64,000 bases of DNA from an uncultured Ruminococcus sp. (GTDB lineage Bacteria > Bacillota > Clostridia > Oscillospirales > Acutalibacteraceae). The position numbers and the translations under genes were made by a program. Where the stretch lies: positions 29,628-93,627 of the forward strand of contig CADCCP010000013.1 of NCBI GenBank assembly GCA_902800005.1. The letters are read 5' to 3'. The notes below the pieces were generated by a model. The model saw only the letters and a list, made by a program, of their open reading frames with translations, made no database searches and was not told the origin of the DNA. Shown here one piece after another: positions 9,000 to 17,603 of this stretch; the first letter of the stretch is position 1, and each line of letters starts with the position of its first letter.

Positions 9000-9983
9000 A
9001 TGGAATATACCGACAGGTCTGCAAAAGAATTCTTTCAGGCGGTCAATTACAGAAAACTTCAGTATATTTTTTCAAACGGCTCTTTATTCAGGCTTTCATG
9101 TGCCATGTCAGCATTTACGGTATTTGTGTTTCTGAAGGCAATGGTTTCCATGTTCGGTTCAGTCAAGTTGGATGAGCTTCAATCTGTATACCATATGGCG
9201 GGATACGACAATATGACAACGGGGATCGTTGATCTGTGTTTCATAGGAGCGGCGGCGATAATACTTTGTCTTATAACAGCATATCTGTTCAGTGCATTGA
9301 GCGAGTTCCGAAAAGGCAGGCTCGATAAGGCAGAGAAAAATATGAAAGCTGTAAGAATATCATTGTCAGCGGCACTTTGCTTTACGGTCATTTTAGGGGT
9401 ATTTTCGCTTTTGTCGGTGAGGACTCTTGATTATTACTATGAGCTTGCATCAAAGTTTTACGGCGGACTTACCAATCACTCCAGAGAGTTGTTTATCAGA
9501 ACCATGTTTTTCGGGATAATTGCGATCGTGGCAGAGATATTGATGATAAAGCTGTCTTCAAAGATAGTGCATCTTATGGATGGCGACTTTGAAAGGAATA
9601 ATATCAGTTTTTTTGAAACAGGTATGCTGATCGTACTCAGCTTTGAGATAGTGAATGCAGCTTGGGAAAATCTTTATGATATACTGCATTTTGATTATAA
9701 AACGGCGGGAGAGTATCCTGCCGGACTTGCAATGATGCTTGTGTCGTTTATGATCTTTTTGGCGGCAATATTCGTTGTCATATTCCTGATCGAAGCGGTG
9801 GTGAGGTATTTGTTATATGATGAGCCTGAATTTGAGATGTTTTTCGGGGAAGGATTTGAAAGCAGGGTATTCAGTGACGAACCTTTGACTTACGGACAGA
9901 ATGAAGGTTATAAACTGCACTTTGAGATACCGCATACGGAATATCCCGATTTTGAAGAAAGTGACGGTGAAAAATATGGATAA
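9000..9983 (+). CDS. Six-span membrane protein, paralogue family member 1
   Basis: 327 residues. A short charged N terminus contains EFFQAV, then six hydrophobic helices lie at about 40-60, 76-97, 125-146, 172-190, 210-230 and 245-275, followed by an acidic, disordered C-terminal tail. No known family was recognised. The start is taken at ATG 9000 after AAAGGCGG, not at an in-frame ATG at 8925 that overlaps the promoter. The next gene overlaps its stop by eight bases (ATGGATAA). It heads an operon of four similar proteins. The EFFQAVN...F segment resembles EMFQAVF in gene 2. Confidence 0.75.
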   Translation: MEYTDRSAKEFFQAVNYRKLQYIFSNGSLFRLSCAMSAFTVFVFLKAMVSMFGSVKLDELQSVYHMAGYDNMTTGIVDLCFIGAAAIILCLITAYLFSALSEFRKGRLDKAEKNMKAVRISLSAALCFTVILGVFSLLSVRTLDYYYELASKFYGGLTNHSRELFIRTMFFGIIAIVAEILMIKLSSKIVHLMDGDFERNNISFFETGMLIVLSFEIVNAAWENLYDILHFDYKTAGEYPAGLAMMLVSFMIFLAAIFVVIFLIEAVVRYLLYDEPEFEMFFGEGFESRVFSDEPLTYGQNEGYKLHFEIPHTEYPDFEESDGEKYG

Positions 9984-11079
9984 TTATATTTACAGGGAAC
10001 GTCGGCTTTCCAAGACAGAAGAAATGTTTCAGGCAGTGTTTACATCGAAAGCGGTGCTTGCATTTATCATAATGTCATTTACTGTCTTGGCAGGAAGTAT
10101 TGCTTTTTCAGCATTAAGTTTTTCGGCTTCACAGTATCTCACGTTGGAAAATTTTGATATAATTTATGAAATGTTTCCGGATTTTGGAGAAGATGTCAGT
10201 TCGGCTTACAATGGGCTGTATTATTCTACACAGTTTTTCGGATATTCGTTTTTGGTAGTGGGCGGAGTGTATTTATGGATAGCAATAGGCACACTTATCG
10301 TATATAAGCGTTCAAAGGTGCTTAATTCACAGTATTCTCCACGTGCAGGCTTTACAGTCCTGCAGGCTTTCGGTATCACAAAGATCGTTTTGGAAGGCTT
10401 TTCGACAATGTTGAGTGCTTTTTTGGGACTCGGACTTCTCTTGAAAGCGGAAACATTCCTTGCAGGAATTATTGTTTGTGCCTTCATCGCCGTCAATTTC
10501 ATGTACACTGTCAGTATAATTGTATTTTGTTCATCTGTCAAGAAGACCATTGACGGAGTGATGCCGTCCTCATCGGGAGCGGGAGTTTTGCAGTTCAGTT
10601 CATTCATTACAGGTGTTTTCACAGGTATAATTTCCGCCATCCTGATGTTGTATATGATAGTTTTGTTTGTGGAGGCGGCAAAGCTTGAAGCTCCCGCACA
10701 AGCGAAAAATGTTATTTCAGTTTTGACACTGTCATTAACGGGAGAGGCAGTGATATTGTTGTTGATGTCGGTGACGCATTTTCTTATATTTGCAATAGTA
10801 AGGCACTATGCCAAAAAACTGCCTATAGCAATGAATGCCGAACAGGTATACAGGCAGAATATGTCAAATCTCTATCCCGAACAGCAGTATCCGCAAAATC
10901 AGCCATATCAGCCGACCGAAAATTATAACGGCTATACATCATATCAGCAGACTCAGAACAATTATAACGGTTATGTTCCGTATGATCTCCAAAACAGTCA
11001 GTCTGCACCCGCAGATGACCTTCATTTGCAGGCAGACTATACTCAATATCCGCCTTACGATCCGACTAAAAAATATTAA
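9976..11079 (+). CDS. Six-span membrane protein with Q/N/P/Y-rich tail, family member 2
   Basis: 367 residues. The N-terminal motif EEMFQAVFTSKAVLAF recurs in gene 3 as IQEVFSSKTVLF. Six helices lie between ~25 and 290. A ~75-residue C-terminal tail is very rich in Tyr, Pro, Gln and Asn (repeats such as YNGYT and YNGYV), predicted disordered and probably cytoplasmic. ATG 9976 lies inside the stop region of gene 1, so coupled translation is likely. An in-frame start at 9901 would add 25 residues without membrane or domain logic and is rejected. Function unknown; the tail could mediate multimerisation or partner binding. Confidence 0.75.
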   Translation: MDNYIYRERRLSKTEEMFQAVFTSKAVLAFIIMSFTVLAGSIAFSALSFSASQYLTLENFDIIYEMFPDFGEDVSSAYNGLYYSTQFFGYSFLVVGGVYLWIAIGTLIVYKRSKVLNSQYSPRAGFTVLQAFGITKIVLEGFSTMLSAFLGLGLLLKAETFLAGIIVCAFIAVNFMYTVSIIVFCSSVKKTIDGVMPSSSGAGVLQFSSFITGVFTGIISAILMLYMIVLFVEAAKLEAPAQAKNVISVLTLSLTGEAVILLLMSVTHFLIFAIVRHYAKKLPIAMNAEQVYRQNMSNLYPEQQYPQNQPYQPTENYNGYTSYQQTQNNYNGYVPYDLQNSQSAPADDLHLQADYTQYPPYDPTKKY

Positions 11080-11090
11080 GGGGGATCAAG

Positions 11091-11747
11091 ATGGAAAAGT
11101 CGAAGATACAGGAAGTGTTCTCATCAAAGACGGTGCTTTTTATAATAATATTGCTGTTGCTGAGGGGACTGTGCTATATTCCTTACGGAGTATTTTATGT
11201 TAATGAAACAGTAAAAGGTCTCGATTATATAAGGCTTTTGGGATTCTTCAACTTCGTGATGGCAGCAGAAAAGATAGTTCCTGCTTTTGCATTGACGGCG
11301 GTGTATGCAAGCTGTAAAGGCGATTTCAATGAGAAAAAATATCAGACAGACTTGTTTATAATGAGAGTGATAATTATAACAGTCAGTGTTGTATGGGCGG
11401 CAATGTCGGTGATAGGAATGAATTTTCTGAATTATCTGTCAAGCTCCGTGAACGGATTTTTGATATTCATTTTATTTCCCATGTTGCTTTTCAACACGCT
11501 GAAATTCATATCTCTGTCTATATCATGCGGCTATGCAAAGAAATTCATATACGGCAAATGGATAAGATTGCTTTTGATGAGTTCAATGGGAATGTTTGTA
11601 TGTGATCTGCTGTTTTTGGCATCAATTGCGGGCGAAATGGTGATAATGCATTTTGTGCCTTATATAATTTCGGCAGCTATAGATGTATTTATATTTATCA
11701 TGGCATGGAAATACAATAAAATAAAAGGAGATGCAAAAGATGAATAA
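11091..11747 (+). CDS. Six-span membrane protein, family member 3
   Basis: 218 residues with six helices and almost no soluble part. The start follows AGGGGG with five bases spacing. Residues VMAAEKIVPAFAL (~60-72) and TLKFISLSI (~141-149) correspond to IAIEKIIPLIAS and ALKFISLTM in gene 4. The two proteins are therefore clearly paralogous even though overall identity is low. No catalytic or transport motif was recognised. It lies 11 bases after gene 2 and overlaps gene 4 by eight bases (ATGAATAA), the same overlap type as between genes 1 and 2. Confidence 0.75.
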   Translation: MEKSKIQEVFSSKTVLFIIILLLLRGLCYIPYGVFYVNETVKGLDYIRLLGFFNFVMAAEKIVPAFALTAVYASCKGDFNEKKYQTDLFIMRVIIITVSVVWAAMSVIGMNFLNYLSSSVNGFLIFILFPMLLFNTLKFISLSISCGYAKKFIYGKWIRLLLMSSMGMFVCDLLFLASIAGEMVIMHFVPYIISAAIDVFIFIMAWKYNKIKGDAKDE

Positions 11748-12474
11748 GGGTATCCTCAAATCAAAAAGAATGATAGGCATGATAATATCACTTGCGGCAG
11801 GTTCAGTGATAATGCTGGGTTTTGCGGTTTATATGTTCATATTTGCGGCACAAAGTCAGGAAATATATTTTGGTGACACCGGCTCTTTCGAGGAAAGACT
11901 CGATAAAAGCAGGATGGTCTTATACTGTATCGCTATAGGCGATCTTCTCATAGCAATAGAAAAGATCATTCCTCTTATCGCTTCGATACTCATGTATAAA
12001 AAATATCCCGATAAAAAGGGCTTGAAATTGCTCAAAGGCATTGCGATAACGGCAGCAGTATTTTATTGTATTTTCTTTGCGGTGCTGCTCGTATGGTCGT
12101 TCATATATGCCCGTCAGAACGGAAAGTTTGTATGGAGGGCTTTCGGAACTGCTATTTTGCCTACATTTGTCATGCTGTTCCCTGCACTTAAATTTATCTC
12201 TCTTACAATGACAACTTCATCTGTACAGAAAAACGTGTCAAACGGAGTGATACTTCTTGCTATCATCACGGCATTGCTTACAGTAAGCGGTGTATTGTCT
12301 GCAATAGATGCATTCGGCGGTGCTTATATGTTCCTGAATCTGAATCTTGCCGTTGTATTTATCTTACTTGCAGCAGAAAATCTTTTTTTGTTCCTGATGA
12401 CCAGAAAATATCTTGCGATGCTCGGAGAAGAAAAAAAGAAACTTTCCTCTGACAAGAAAGAAGAAAAGGCTTGA
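11740..12474 (+). CDS. Six-span membrane protein, family member 4
   Basis: 244 residues. The N terminus KGILKSKRMIG resembles the SSK/TSK start of genes 2 and 3. Six helices are followed by a charged Lys/Glu tail at the C terminus. ATG 11740 is preferred over the ATG at 11731 because AAGGAG ends at the latter. It shares the EKIIP and LKFISL motifs with gene 3. It ends directly before a new promoter that overlaps its stop codon. The four genes look like a tandem duplication series that has diverged, perhaps a hetero-oligomeric membrane complex. This is inference; no homologue was recognised. Confidence 0.75.
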   Translation: MNKGILKSKRMIGMIISLAAGSVIMLGFAVYMFIFAAQSQEIYFGDTGSFEERLDKSRMVLYCIAIGDLLIAIEKIIPLIASILMYKKYPDKKGLKLLKGIAITAAVFYCIFFAVLLVWSFIYARQNGKFVWRAFGTAILPTFVMLFPALKFISLTMTTSSVQKNVSNGVILLAIITALLTVSGVLSAIDAFGGAYMFLNLNLAVVFILLAAENLFLFLMTRKYLAMLGEEKKKLSSDKKEEKA

Positions 12475-12499
12475 ATTGTTATTTGAAATAGGTTATAAT
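12471..12499 (+). promoter_or_regulatory. Promoter of the lipoprotein gene
   Basis: TTGAAT (12471-12476, overlapping the previous stop codon), 17 bases, TATAAT (12494-12499). Confidence 0.65.
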
Positions 12500-12543
12500 A
12501 CCGTTATTGAAGAAAAAAGGAATTTCTATCGGAGGGAAACAAA

Positions 12544-13077
12544 ATGAAAAAAATAATTGCGGCGATCTGCGGTGCAGTCACGGCTGTGTCGCTTGCAGGC
12601 TGTATGCAGTCGGGACCGAAACTTGAAAAAATATCAACGGAAAGTGCCCCTGATCCCGATACCGTCAAAGCATCAGACTATGCTGATAATCTTGAAGGAC
12701 TGGAAAAATATCTCACGGCACTTGATTACTTACCGAAAGAGGCTGCTCCAACAGAAATGCTGTCCGGTGTTATAGGTGCAAAAAGCGGTGACAGATACCA
12801 GTTTATAGTTGATAAGGCAACTGTTATAGTTGAACTGTATGAGTATGATACAGACAGTCTTGGGGAAGAAGGCAAACGTGTTCTCAACGAGGTCAAGACT
12901 AACGGTGAATTCCATGTATTTGACGAAAGTGTGCAGATCGATGAAAACATCGCCTACAAAGCCGAGCTTTCCGAAAACGGAAAATATCTGCTTATCTATA
13001 ACGATACTTCAACGGATATACCCAATGTACAGCGTAAGGCTGACTTTACACAGAAAGTTAAGGATTTCTACAAATAA
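12544..13077 (+). CDS. Lipoprotein of unknown function
   Basis: 177 residues. A signal peptide with lipobox SLAGC places the lipidated cysteine at ~20. A hydrophilic linker rich in Ser, Asp and Pro follows, then a compact alpha/beta domain (~70-177) without recognised motifs. The domain is similar in size and style to the small DUF lipoproteins common in Clostridia. GGAGGG precedes the ATG. It has its own promoter and terminator but follows the membrane-protein operon in the same direction, so a shared role at the cell surface is possible and unproven. Confidence 0.75.
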   Translation: MKKIIAAICGAVTAVSLAGCMQSGPKLEKISTESAPDPDTVKASDYADNLEGLEKYLTALDYLPKEAAPTEMLSGVIGAKSGDRYQFIVDKATVIVELYEYDTDSLGEEGKRVLNEVKTNGEFHVFDESVQIDENIAYKAELSENGKYLLIYNDTSTDIPNVQRKADFTQKVKDFYK

Positions 13078-13078
13078 A

Positions 13079-13115
13079 AAACAGGCTGCCGCATTTTTTG
13101 CGACAGCCTGTTTTT
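13079..13115. terminator. Bidirectional terminator
   Basis: Stem ACAGGCTGCCGC / GCGACAGCCTGT (one mismatch), with T at 13111-13115 on the + strand and an A run at 13075-13080 that serves the opposite strand. Confidence 0.88.
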
Positions 13116-13854
13116 ATATTCCTTTCGCATAATTCTGAAATTCCTCATGTGTACCGTTGAAGATATTCATATCAATGTATTTTTCTTCACCTTTGTAGCC
13201 GTCAAGTTCGCCCTTGTCGGAATACTGCCAAAAACGCCATTTTCTGCCGTCAGCGAAATTCGGTACTGCAAGCGTGTTTCTTATCCATACATCATAATCG
13301 GCATATTCACCTGAAAGATAGGTACTGTATGATTTTGCTGTCGCATAGATAACGGGTTTTAACTTATAGTGTTCTTCCAAGAGATCAAGCATGATTTGAA
13401 GTTCCCTTGCCACTTCATCACGGCTTTTAGGGGAATTGGTATATTCCCCGTAAAATTCGAGGTCGATTACAGGCGGAAGCATATTTTCCGTCAAGGGTAC
13501 GGTTTTTATAAAATTATCGGCTTGGGTATCACCACTGCTGTCATAGCTGAAAAAATGGTATGCACCCCATCTTAAAGGAGTTTTTTGCACTTCTGTACAG
13601 TTGTATCCAAAATTCCTGTCAACAAAGGAACTTCCCTCAGTTGCCTTGATGAATGCAAAGTCAATTCCCTGTTCGGAAAGTGTCTGCCAGTCTATTTTTC
13701 CCTGATATGACGATACGTCAACGCCACGCACGGGATATTCTTCTTTTGAGGGATTTATCTGCATAAAGCCGTTGAAAAACAGTACGGCAGGTATGACTGA
13801 AACTGCCGTTATCACAGCTATCACTATTGCGAATATGATGATTCTTTTCTTCAT
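13114..13854 (-). CDS. Membrane-anchored GH25 lysozyme
   Basis: A 246-residue glycoside hydrolase family 25 muramidase that cleaves the N-acetylmuramic acid-beta-1,4-N-acetylglucosamine bond of peptidoglycan. One N-terminal helix (5-27) acts as signal anchor. GH25 signatures are GVDVSSYQG (catalytic Asp ~46), FIKATEG, the YHFF segment at ~100, and VIDLEFYG with the Asp/Glu pair at ~131/133. No cell-wall binding repeats, so it is a minimal housekeeping-type enzyme. ATG 13854 is chosen because the in-frame upstream start lies within the heptamer repeat. The repeat itself supplies the ribosome site (GGAGAGTG). Confidence 0.93.
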   Translation of the reverse strand: MKKRIIIFAIVIAVITAVSVIPAVLFFNGFMQINPSKEEYPVRGVDVSSYQGKIDWQTLSEQGIDFAFIKATEGSSFVDRNFGYNCTEVQKTPLRWGAYHFFSYDSSGDTQADNFIKTVPLTENMLPPVIDLEFYGEYTNSPKSRDEVARELQIMLDLLEEHYKLKPVIYATAKSYSTYLSGEYADYDVWIRNTLAVPNFADGRKWRFWQYSDKGELDGYKGEEKYIDMNIFNGTHEEFQNYAKGI

Positions 13855-13859
13855 AAATT

Positions 13860-13889
13860 CACTCTCCACTCTCAACTCTCCACACTCAA
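13860..13889. repeat. Heptamer repeat arm, GGAGAGT family
   Basis: CACTCTC, CACTCTC, AACTCTC, CACACTC in tandem. The repeat lies directly before the lysozyme start and contributes its Shine-Dalgarno sequence on the minus strand. Confidence 0.75.
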
Positions 13890-13924
13890 TTATATACTAT
13901 TATAACAAATTTGTCAAAATACCG

Positions 13925-13953
13925 TTGCAATAAAAAAAGATTTTTTTTATAAT
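13925..13953 (+). promoter_or_regulatory. Promoter of the fumarase operon
   Basis: TTGCAA (13925-13930), 17 bases, TATAAT (13948-13953). Leader about 25 bases. Confidence 0.7.
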
Positions 13954-13985
13954 ATATTTGTAAAAAAATTGAGAGGAGAATTTTG

Positions 13986-14837
13986 ATGGAAGTAAGAAAA
14001 ATTCAGGCAAGTGTCATAACGGATACAGTCAAAAAGCTGTTCATGGACATGAACTATTTTATTGGAGAGGATATTCTGACGGCTCTGAAAAATGCACAGG
14101 AAACAGAAACGTCCCCGACAGGTAAAAATGTGTTGGCACAGCTTATTGAAAATCATAAGATCGCAAGTGAGGAAGAAGTGCCTGTCTGTCAGGATACGGG
14201 TATGGCAGTGCTTTTTGTGGAATACGGCGATAAAGTTATCATTGAAAACGGCAGTTTTGAAGAAGCTGTTCAGGAAGGTGTCAGACGTGCATACATTGAC
14301 GGCTATCTCAGAAAGTCAGTTGTCAGTGATCCCGTTTTTGACCGTGTGAACACAAAGGACAATACACCTGCAATTATTTATACAAGTATCGTTTCGGGTG
14401 ATAAAATAAAGATATTGGCAGGCTGTAAGGGTTTTGGAAGTGAAAATATGTCTGCAATAAAAATGCTCACGCCGTCTGCGGGAATTGAGGGAGTAAAGAA
14501 ATTCATTCTTGACACCGTGAAATATGCCGGACCTAATCCGTGTCCGCCGATAGTTGTGGGAGTGGGAATAGGCGGTACTTTTGAAAAAGCTGCCATGCTT
14601 GCAAAAAAGGCGACTTTAAGACCTGTTGATACCAAAAATCCCGATGAAAGATATGCGGTTTTGGAAGATGAACTTTTGACAGAGATAAATAAAATGGGTT
14701 TCGGACCTGCGGGACTTGGCGGAATCAATACGGCGATAGGCGTGAATATAGAAACATTTCCGACACATATAGCCGGAATGCCCGTTGCGGTGAATATATG
14801 CTGCCATGCCGCAAGACATAAGGAAACTGAAATTTGA
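13986..14837 (+). CDS. Fumarate hydratase class I, alpha subunit
   Basis: 283 residues. Catalyses reversible hydration of fumarate to L-malate together with the beta subunit, using an oxygen-labile [4Fe-4S] cluster. The cluster cysteines appear in VCQDTG (~70), AGCKGFGSEN (~150) and the C-terminal CCHAARH. FGPAGLGG, a hallmark of the tartrate dehydratase/fumarase alpha family, is near residue 240. ATG 13986 follows GAGGAG; a TTG one codon earlier is less likely. L-tartrate dehydratase is the alternative reading for this family, but the gene pair and sequence fit fumarase best. Beta subunit gene starts 13 bases downstream. Confidence 0.92.
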   Translation: MEVRKIQASVITDTVKKLFMDMNYFIGEDILTALKNAQETETSPTGKNVLAQLIENHKIASEEEVPVCQDTGMAVLFVEYGDKVIIENGSFEEAVQEGVRRAYIDGYLRKSVVSDPVFDRVNTKDNTPAIIYTSIVSGDKIKILAGCKGFGSENMSAIKMLTPSAGIEGVKKFILDTVKYAGPNPCPPIVVGVGIGGTFEKAAMLAKKATLRPVDTKNPDERYAVLEDELLTEINKMGFGPAGLGGINTAIGVNIETFPTHIAGMPVAVNICCHAARHKETEI

Positions 14838-14849
14838 GAGGTGCATAAT

Positions 14850-15374
14850 ATGAAAAAGATAAATCTTCCGCTGACAGATGACGTTATAAACGAACTGAAA
14901 GCAGGCGACAGTGTTTTAATAACGGGTTCGATGATAACGGGCAGAGATGCCGCTCACAAGAGATTGTATGAACTCATTGAAAAAGGCGAGGAATTGCCTG
15001 TGAATATCAAGGGTGAAGTGATATATTACGTCGGACCTGCACCTGCTAAACCCGGTCATGCCGTAGGACCTGCAGGACCTACTTCAAGCTACAGAATGGA
15101 TAAATATACTCCCGCATTACTTGACAGAGGTCTTAAAGGCATGATTGGCAAGGGGGCAAGAAATCAGGAAGTCATTGATTCAATGATAAAAAATAATGTC
15201 GTATATTTTGCGGCGATAGGCGGTGCAGCGGCACTTATTTCAAAGAGTATCAAAAAAGTTGAAGTCCTTGCATACGAGGACTTGGGAACGGAAGCAATAT
15301 ACAGATTTGAAGTAGAGGACTTTCCGGCAATAGTGGCGATAGATTCTCACGGGAACAGTGTTCTTGCAAAATAA
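14850..15374 (+). CDS. Fumarate hydratase class I, beta subunit
   Basis: 174 residues. Forms the second half of the two-subunit class I fumarase. Family motifs seen: GSMITGRDAAHKR (~26-38), VYYVGPAP-like segment with PGHAVGPAGPTSSYRMD (~70-87), GKGARN (~103), and the AIGGAAAL loop. ATG 14850 follows GAGAGGTG; a GTG at 14841 is part of that ribosome site. Length is normal. The operon is only these two genes, ending at a long hairpin shared with the convergent potassium transporter genes. Confidence 0.92.
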   Translation: MKKINLPLTDDVINELKAGDSVLITGSMITGRDAAHKRLYELIEKGEELPVNIKGEVIYYVGPAPAKPGHAVGPAGPTSSYRMDKYTPALLDRGLKGMIGKGARNQEVIDSMIKNNVVYFAAIGGAAALISKSIKKVEVLAYEDLGTEAIYRFEVEDFPAIVAIDSHGNSVLAK

Positions 15375-15466
15375 GAGAAAATCGGCATATATAAACCCGA
15401 AAAAGTATGAAATCAAAAATTTGTCACGCAGTCTTGAAAAAATGGAATATCACCGACTCACGTTAC

Positions 15467-15500
15467 AACAGCCGTACAGATATATTTCTGTACGGCTGTT
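15467..15500. terminator. Long perfect hairpin between convergent operons
   Basis: A perfect 14-bp stem AACAGCCGTACAGA / TCTGTACGGCTGTT with a six-base loop. An outer arm (AATATCACC / GGTGATTATT) can extend it. It lacks a proper T run on both strands, so it is either a weak terminator or an RNA 3'-end stabiliser. Confidence 0.6.
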
Positions 15501-15507
15501 ATGGTGA

Positions 15508-16158
15508 TTATTTCAGTTTGTGAAGTTTGGCGGTATCGGCAATGACGATAAGCCGCATTGTCTTTTTGAGGGGTTTTTCGGGATCGATATTAACGGTAGC
15601 CTTGCCGTCCTCAATGATGGAAACAATGTTGATGGAATACTTTTTTCTGAGATTAAGTTCAAGAAGGCTTTTGTTTTCCCATTCAGGTCTTACGTCAAGC
15701 TCCACCATAGAAACATCGCTTGATATTTCGAGTATATCGACAAATCCCGAACTGAGCAGATTTTTTGCAAGTCTTATTCCCGATTCCTGTTCGGGTAGTA
15801 TGACTCTGTCTGCACCGACTTTGCTGAGTATTTTGCAGTTCATTTCGCTTGAACATTTTGAGATGACCGTTTTCACGCCCATTTCCTTGCAAAGCATGGC
15901 TGCCATAACGCTTGCTTCAAGATTTGTCGCCATTGATATTATCACGACATCTATGTCGGAAATGCCGAGCTGCTTCAAAACCTCCGGATCGGTCACATCG
16001 GCACATTTACAGTACGGTATATCTGTGACAGCCTCGTTTACTTTTTCCTCATCGATGTCAACTGCAAGTACCTCTGCACCGTTATCGACAAGTTCCTTTG
16101 CAACGGCAGTACCGTATCTTCCAAGTCCGAAGACAGCGTAAGTTTTATTGTTTGCCAT
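15508..16158 (-). CDS. ktrA: Potassium uptake regulatory subunit KtrA (TrkA family)
   Basis: A 216-residue cytoplasmic gating ring subunit of a Ktr-type potassium transporter. The N-terminal RCK domain is a Rossmann fold with nucleotide loop GLGRYGTAVA (~11-20) and acidic strand end AVDID (~33-37). The C-terminal RCK_C domain (~135-216) binds regulatory ligand such as c-di-AMP in related Ktr systems. GGAGAG precedes the ATG. It starts 18 bases after the ktrB stop, in the same operon. Confidence 0.92.
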   Translation of the reverse strand: MANNKTYAVFGLGRYGTAVAKELVDNGAEVLAVDIDEEKVNEAVTDIPYCKCADVTDPEVLKQLGISDIDVVIISMATNLEASVMAAMLCKEMGVKTVISKCSSEMNCKILSKVGADRVILPEQESGIRLAKNLLSSGFVDILEISSDVSMVELDVRPEWENKSLLELNLRKKYSINIVSIIEDGKATVNIDPEKPLKKTMRLIVIADTAKLHKLK

Positions 16159-16176
16159 TTTTATCTCTCCTTTATA

Positions 16177-17535
16177 TCATCCGATACTTATATCCTCAAC
16201 GGGATCTTTGATGATATTATTTTTATTTTTCTTTGTATTGAACGCTATCAAAAGCGAGATAGGACCGACTCTTCCGAGATACATGGTAACGATTATGATG
16301 AGTTTTCCCCATATATTCAGTGTGGGAGTCAAGTCTCTTGTAAGTCCAACTGTCGCAGTGGCACTGACCGTTTCATATGCAATGTCCATAATATCCGCAT
16401 TGGTGACGGCAGAAAGCAATATTGTTGATATAAACATTATCATAAAAGAAACGGTAACAACAGCAACAGCTTTGCTGATAGCCTGTTTTGATATTCTTCT
16501 TCGGAACATAGAAAGTTCCTGCTTGTTTCGTATAGCCGCAAGTGCTGAGTACAGCAGTACAGCCATTGTAACGGTTTTGACACCGCCGGCAGTTCCCACT
16601 GGAGAGCCGCCTATGAACATAAGAAAGAGAGAAAAAACTGCAGAAGTATTGGTGAGGGTATTCTGGGGAACAGAAGCAAAACCCGCTGTTCGAGTTGTCA
16701 TGGATTGGAAGAAAGATATTTGCAGCTTGTCAAAGATGGACATATTTCCTATTGTCAGAGGATTATTATATTCAAAGATGAAAAATCCGAGAGTTCCGAC
16801 AGCAAGCAATACTGCTGTAGCTGTAAGAGCGATCTTGCTGTGCAGGGATAATGCCGAAAGGCATTTGAATCTCTTTTCGGGGAAGCATTTTGATACTCTG
16901 ATAACGTCCCACCAAACAACATAACCGATACCTCCCAAAATGACCATCAGGCTTGTTGTAAAATTGACCATCGGGTTCAATGCATACGGGCAAAGACTGT
17001 TTTCGGATATGATGTCGATACCCGCATTGCAGAATGCGGATATAGCATTGAATACGGATATCCATATACCTTTCCAACCGTATTGCGGTATGAATACCGT
17101 CATATATAGTAAAGCTCCCAGACCTTCTACGATAAATGTGCCTTTGAGTACGGCTTTGATGAATCTGACCATTCCCGACATGGAGTTCAGATTGAAAGCA
17201 TCCTGCATGAGTATCCTGTCTTTCAGTCCGAAACGACGGTTCAGGCTGATAAGGATACCTGACATTATGGTAACGATACCGAGACCGCCTATCTGTATCA
17301 TGATAAGAATGATGATCTGTCCGAAAACGCTCCATGTGCTGAACACGGGCAGAGTGACAAGTCCCGTTACACATATGGAAGTAGTTGCGGTGAAAAGGGC
17401 ATCTACATACGGTATCGGTTTTCCGTCAGCCGAACTTATCGGCAGTGAGAGCAGAATACTTCCTATGAACACCCCTATGAGAAAACTGAGCATTATCATC
17501 TGTGTCGTAGAAATATTCAATTTGAATTTTTTCAA
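16177..17535 (-). CDS. ktrB: Potassium transporter membrane subunit KtrB
   Basis: 452 residues. Four M1-P-M2 repeats form the pore for potassium with likely sodium coupling. The selectivity filter glycines appear in SICVTGLV, AFCNAGID, TRTAGFAS and ATVGLTRD. The start is taken as TTG 17535, five bases after GGGGGAAG. Upstream in-frame codons lie in the promoter and a short heptamer stretch. Translation makes KtrB followed by KtrA. This is one of many non-ATG starts in this window. Confidence 0.92.
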   Translation of the reverse strand: MKKFKLNISTTQMIMLSFLIGVFIGSILLSLPISSADGKPIPYVDALFTATTSICVTGLVTLPVFSTWSVFGQIIILIMIQIGGLGIVTIMSGILISLNRRFGLKDRILMQDAFNLNSMSGMVRFIKAVLKGTFIVEGLGALLYMTVFIPQYGWKGIWISVFNAISAFCNAGIDIISENSLCPYALNPMVNFTTSLMVILGGIGYVVWWDVIRVSKCFPEKRFKCLSALSLHSKIALTATAVLLAVGTLGFFIFEYNNPLTIGNMSIFDKLQISFFQSMTTRTAGFASVPQNTLTNTSAVFSLFLMFIGGSPVGTAGGVKTVTMAVLLYSALAAIRNKQELSMFRRRISKQAISKAVAVVTVSFMIMFISTILLSAVTNADIMDIAYETVSATATVGLTRDLTPTLNIWGKLIIIVTMYLGRVGPISLLIAFNTKKNKNNIIKDPVEDISIG

Positions 17536-17571
17536 TTTTCTTCCCCCATTCACAATACACAATGCACCAAC

Positions 17572-17600
17572 ATTATAACATAAATTTTTATGTTTATCAA
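17572..17600 (-). promoter_or_regulatory. Promoter of ktrB-ktrA
   Basis: On the minus strand TTGATA (17595-17600), 17 bases, TATAAT (17572-17577). Just upstream is the 12-bp palindrome CAATGATCATTG (17598-17609), overlapping the end of the next gene. The leader contains three heptamers (CACAATA, CACAATG, CACCAAC read on +). Confidence 0.7.
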
Positions 17601-17603
17601 TGA

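Noticed and set aside
14841..14849. GTG start for fumarase beta
   Set aside because: The GTG is part of the Shine-Dalgarno GAGAGGTG that serves ATG 14850.
15527..16924. Long + strand frames over ktrA and ktrB
   Set aside because: Shadows of the RCK and KtrB reading frames, which contain all family motifs.
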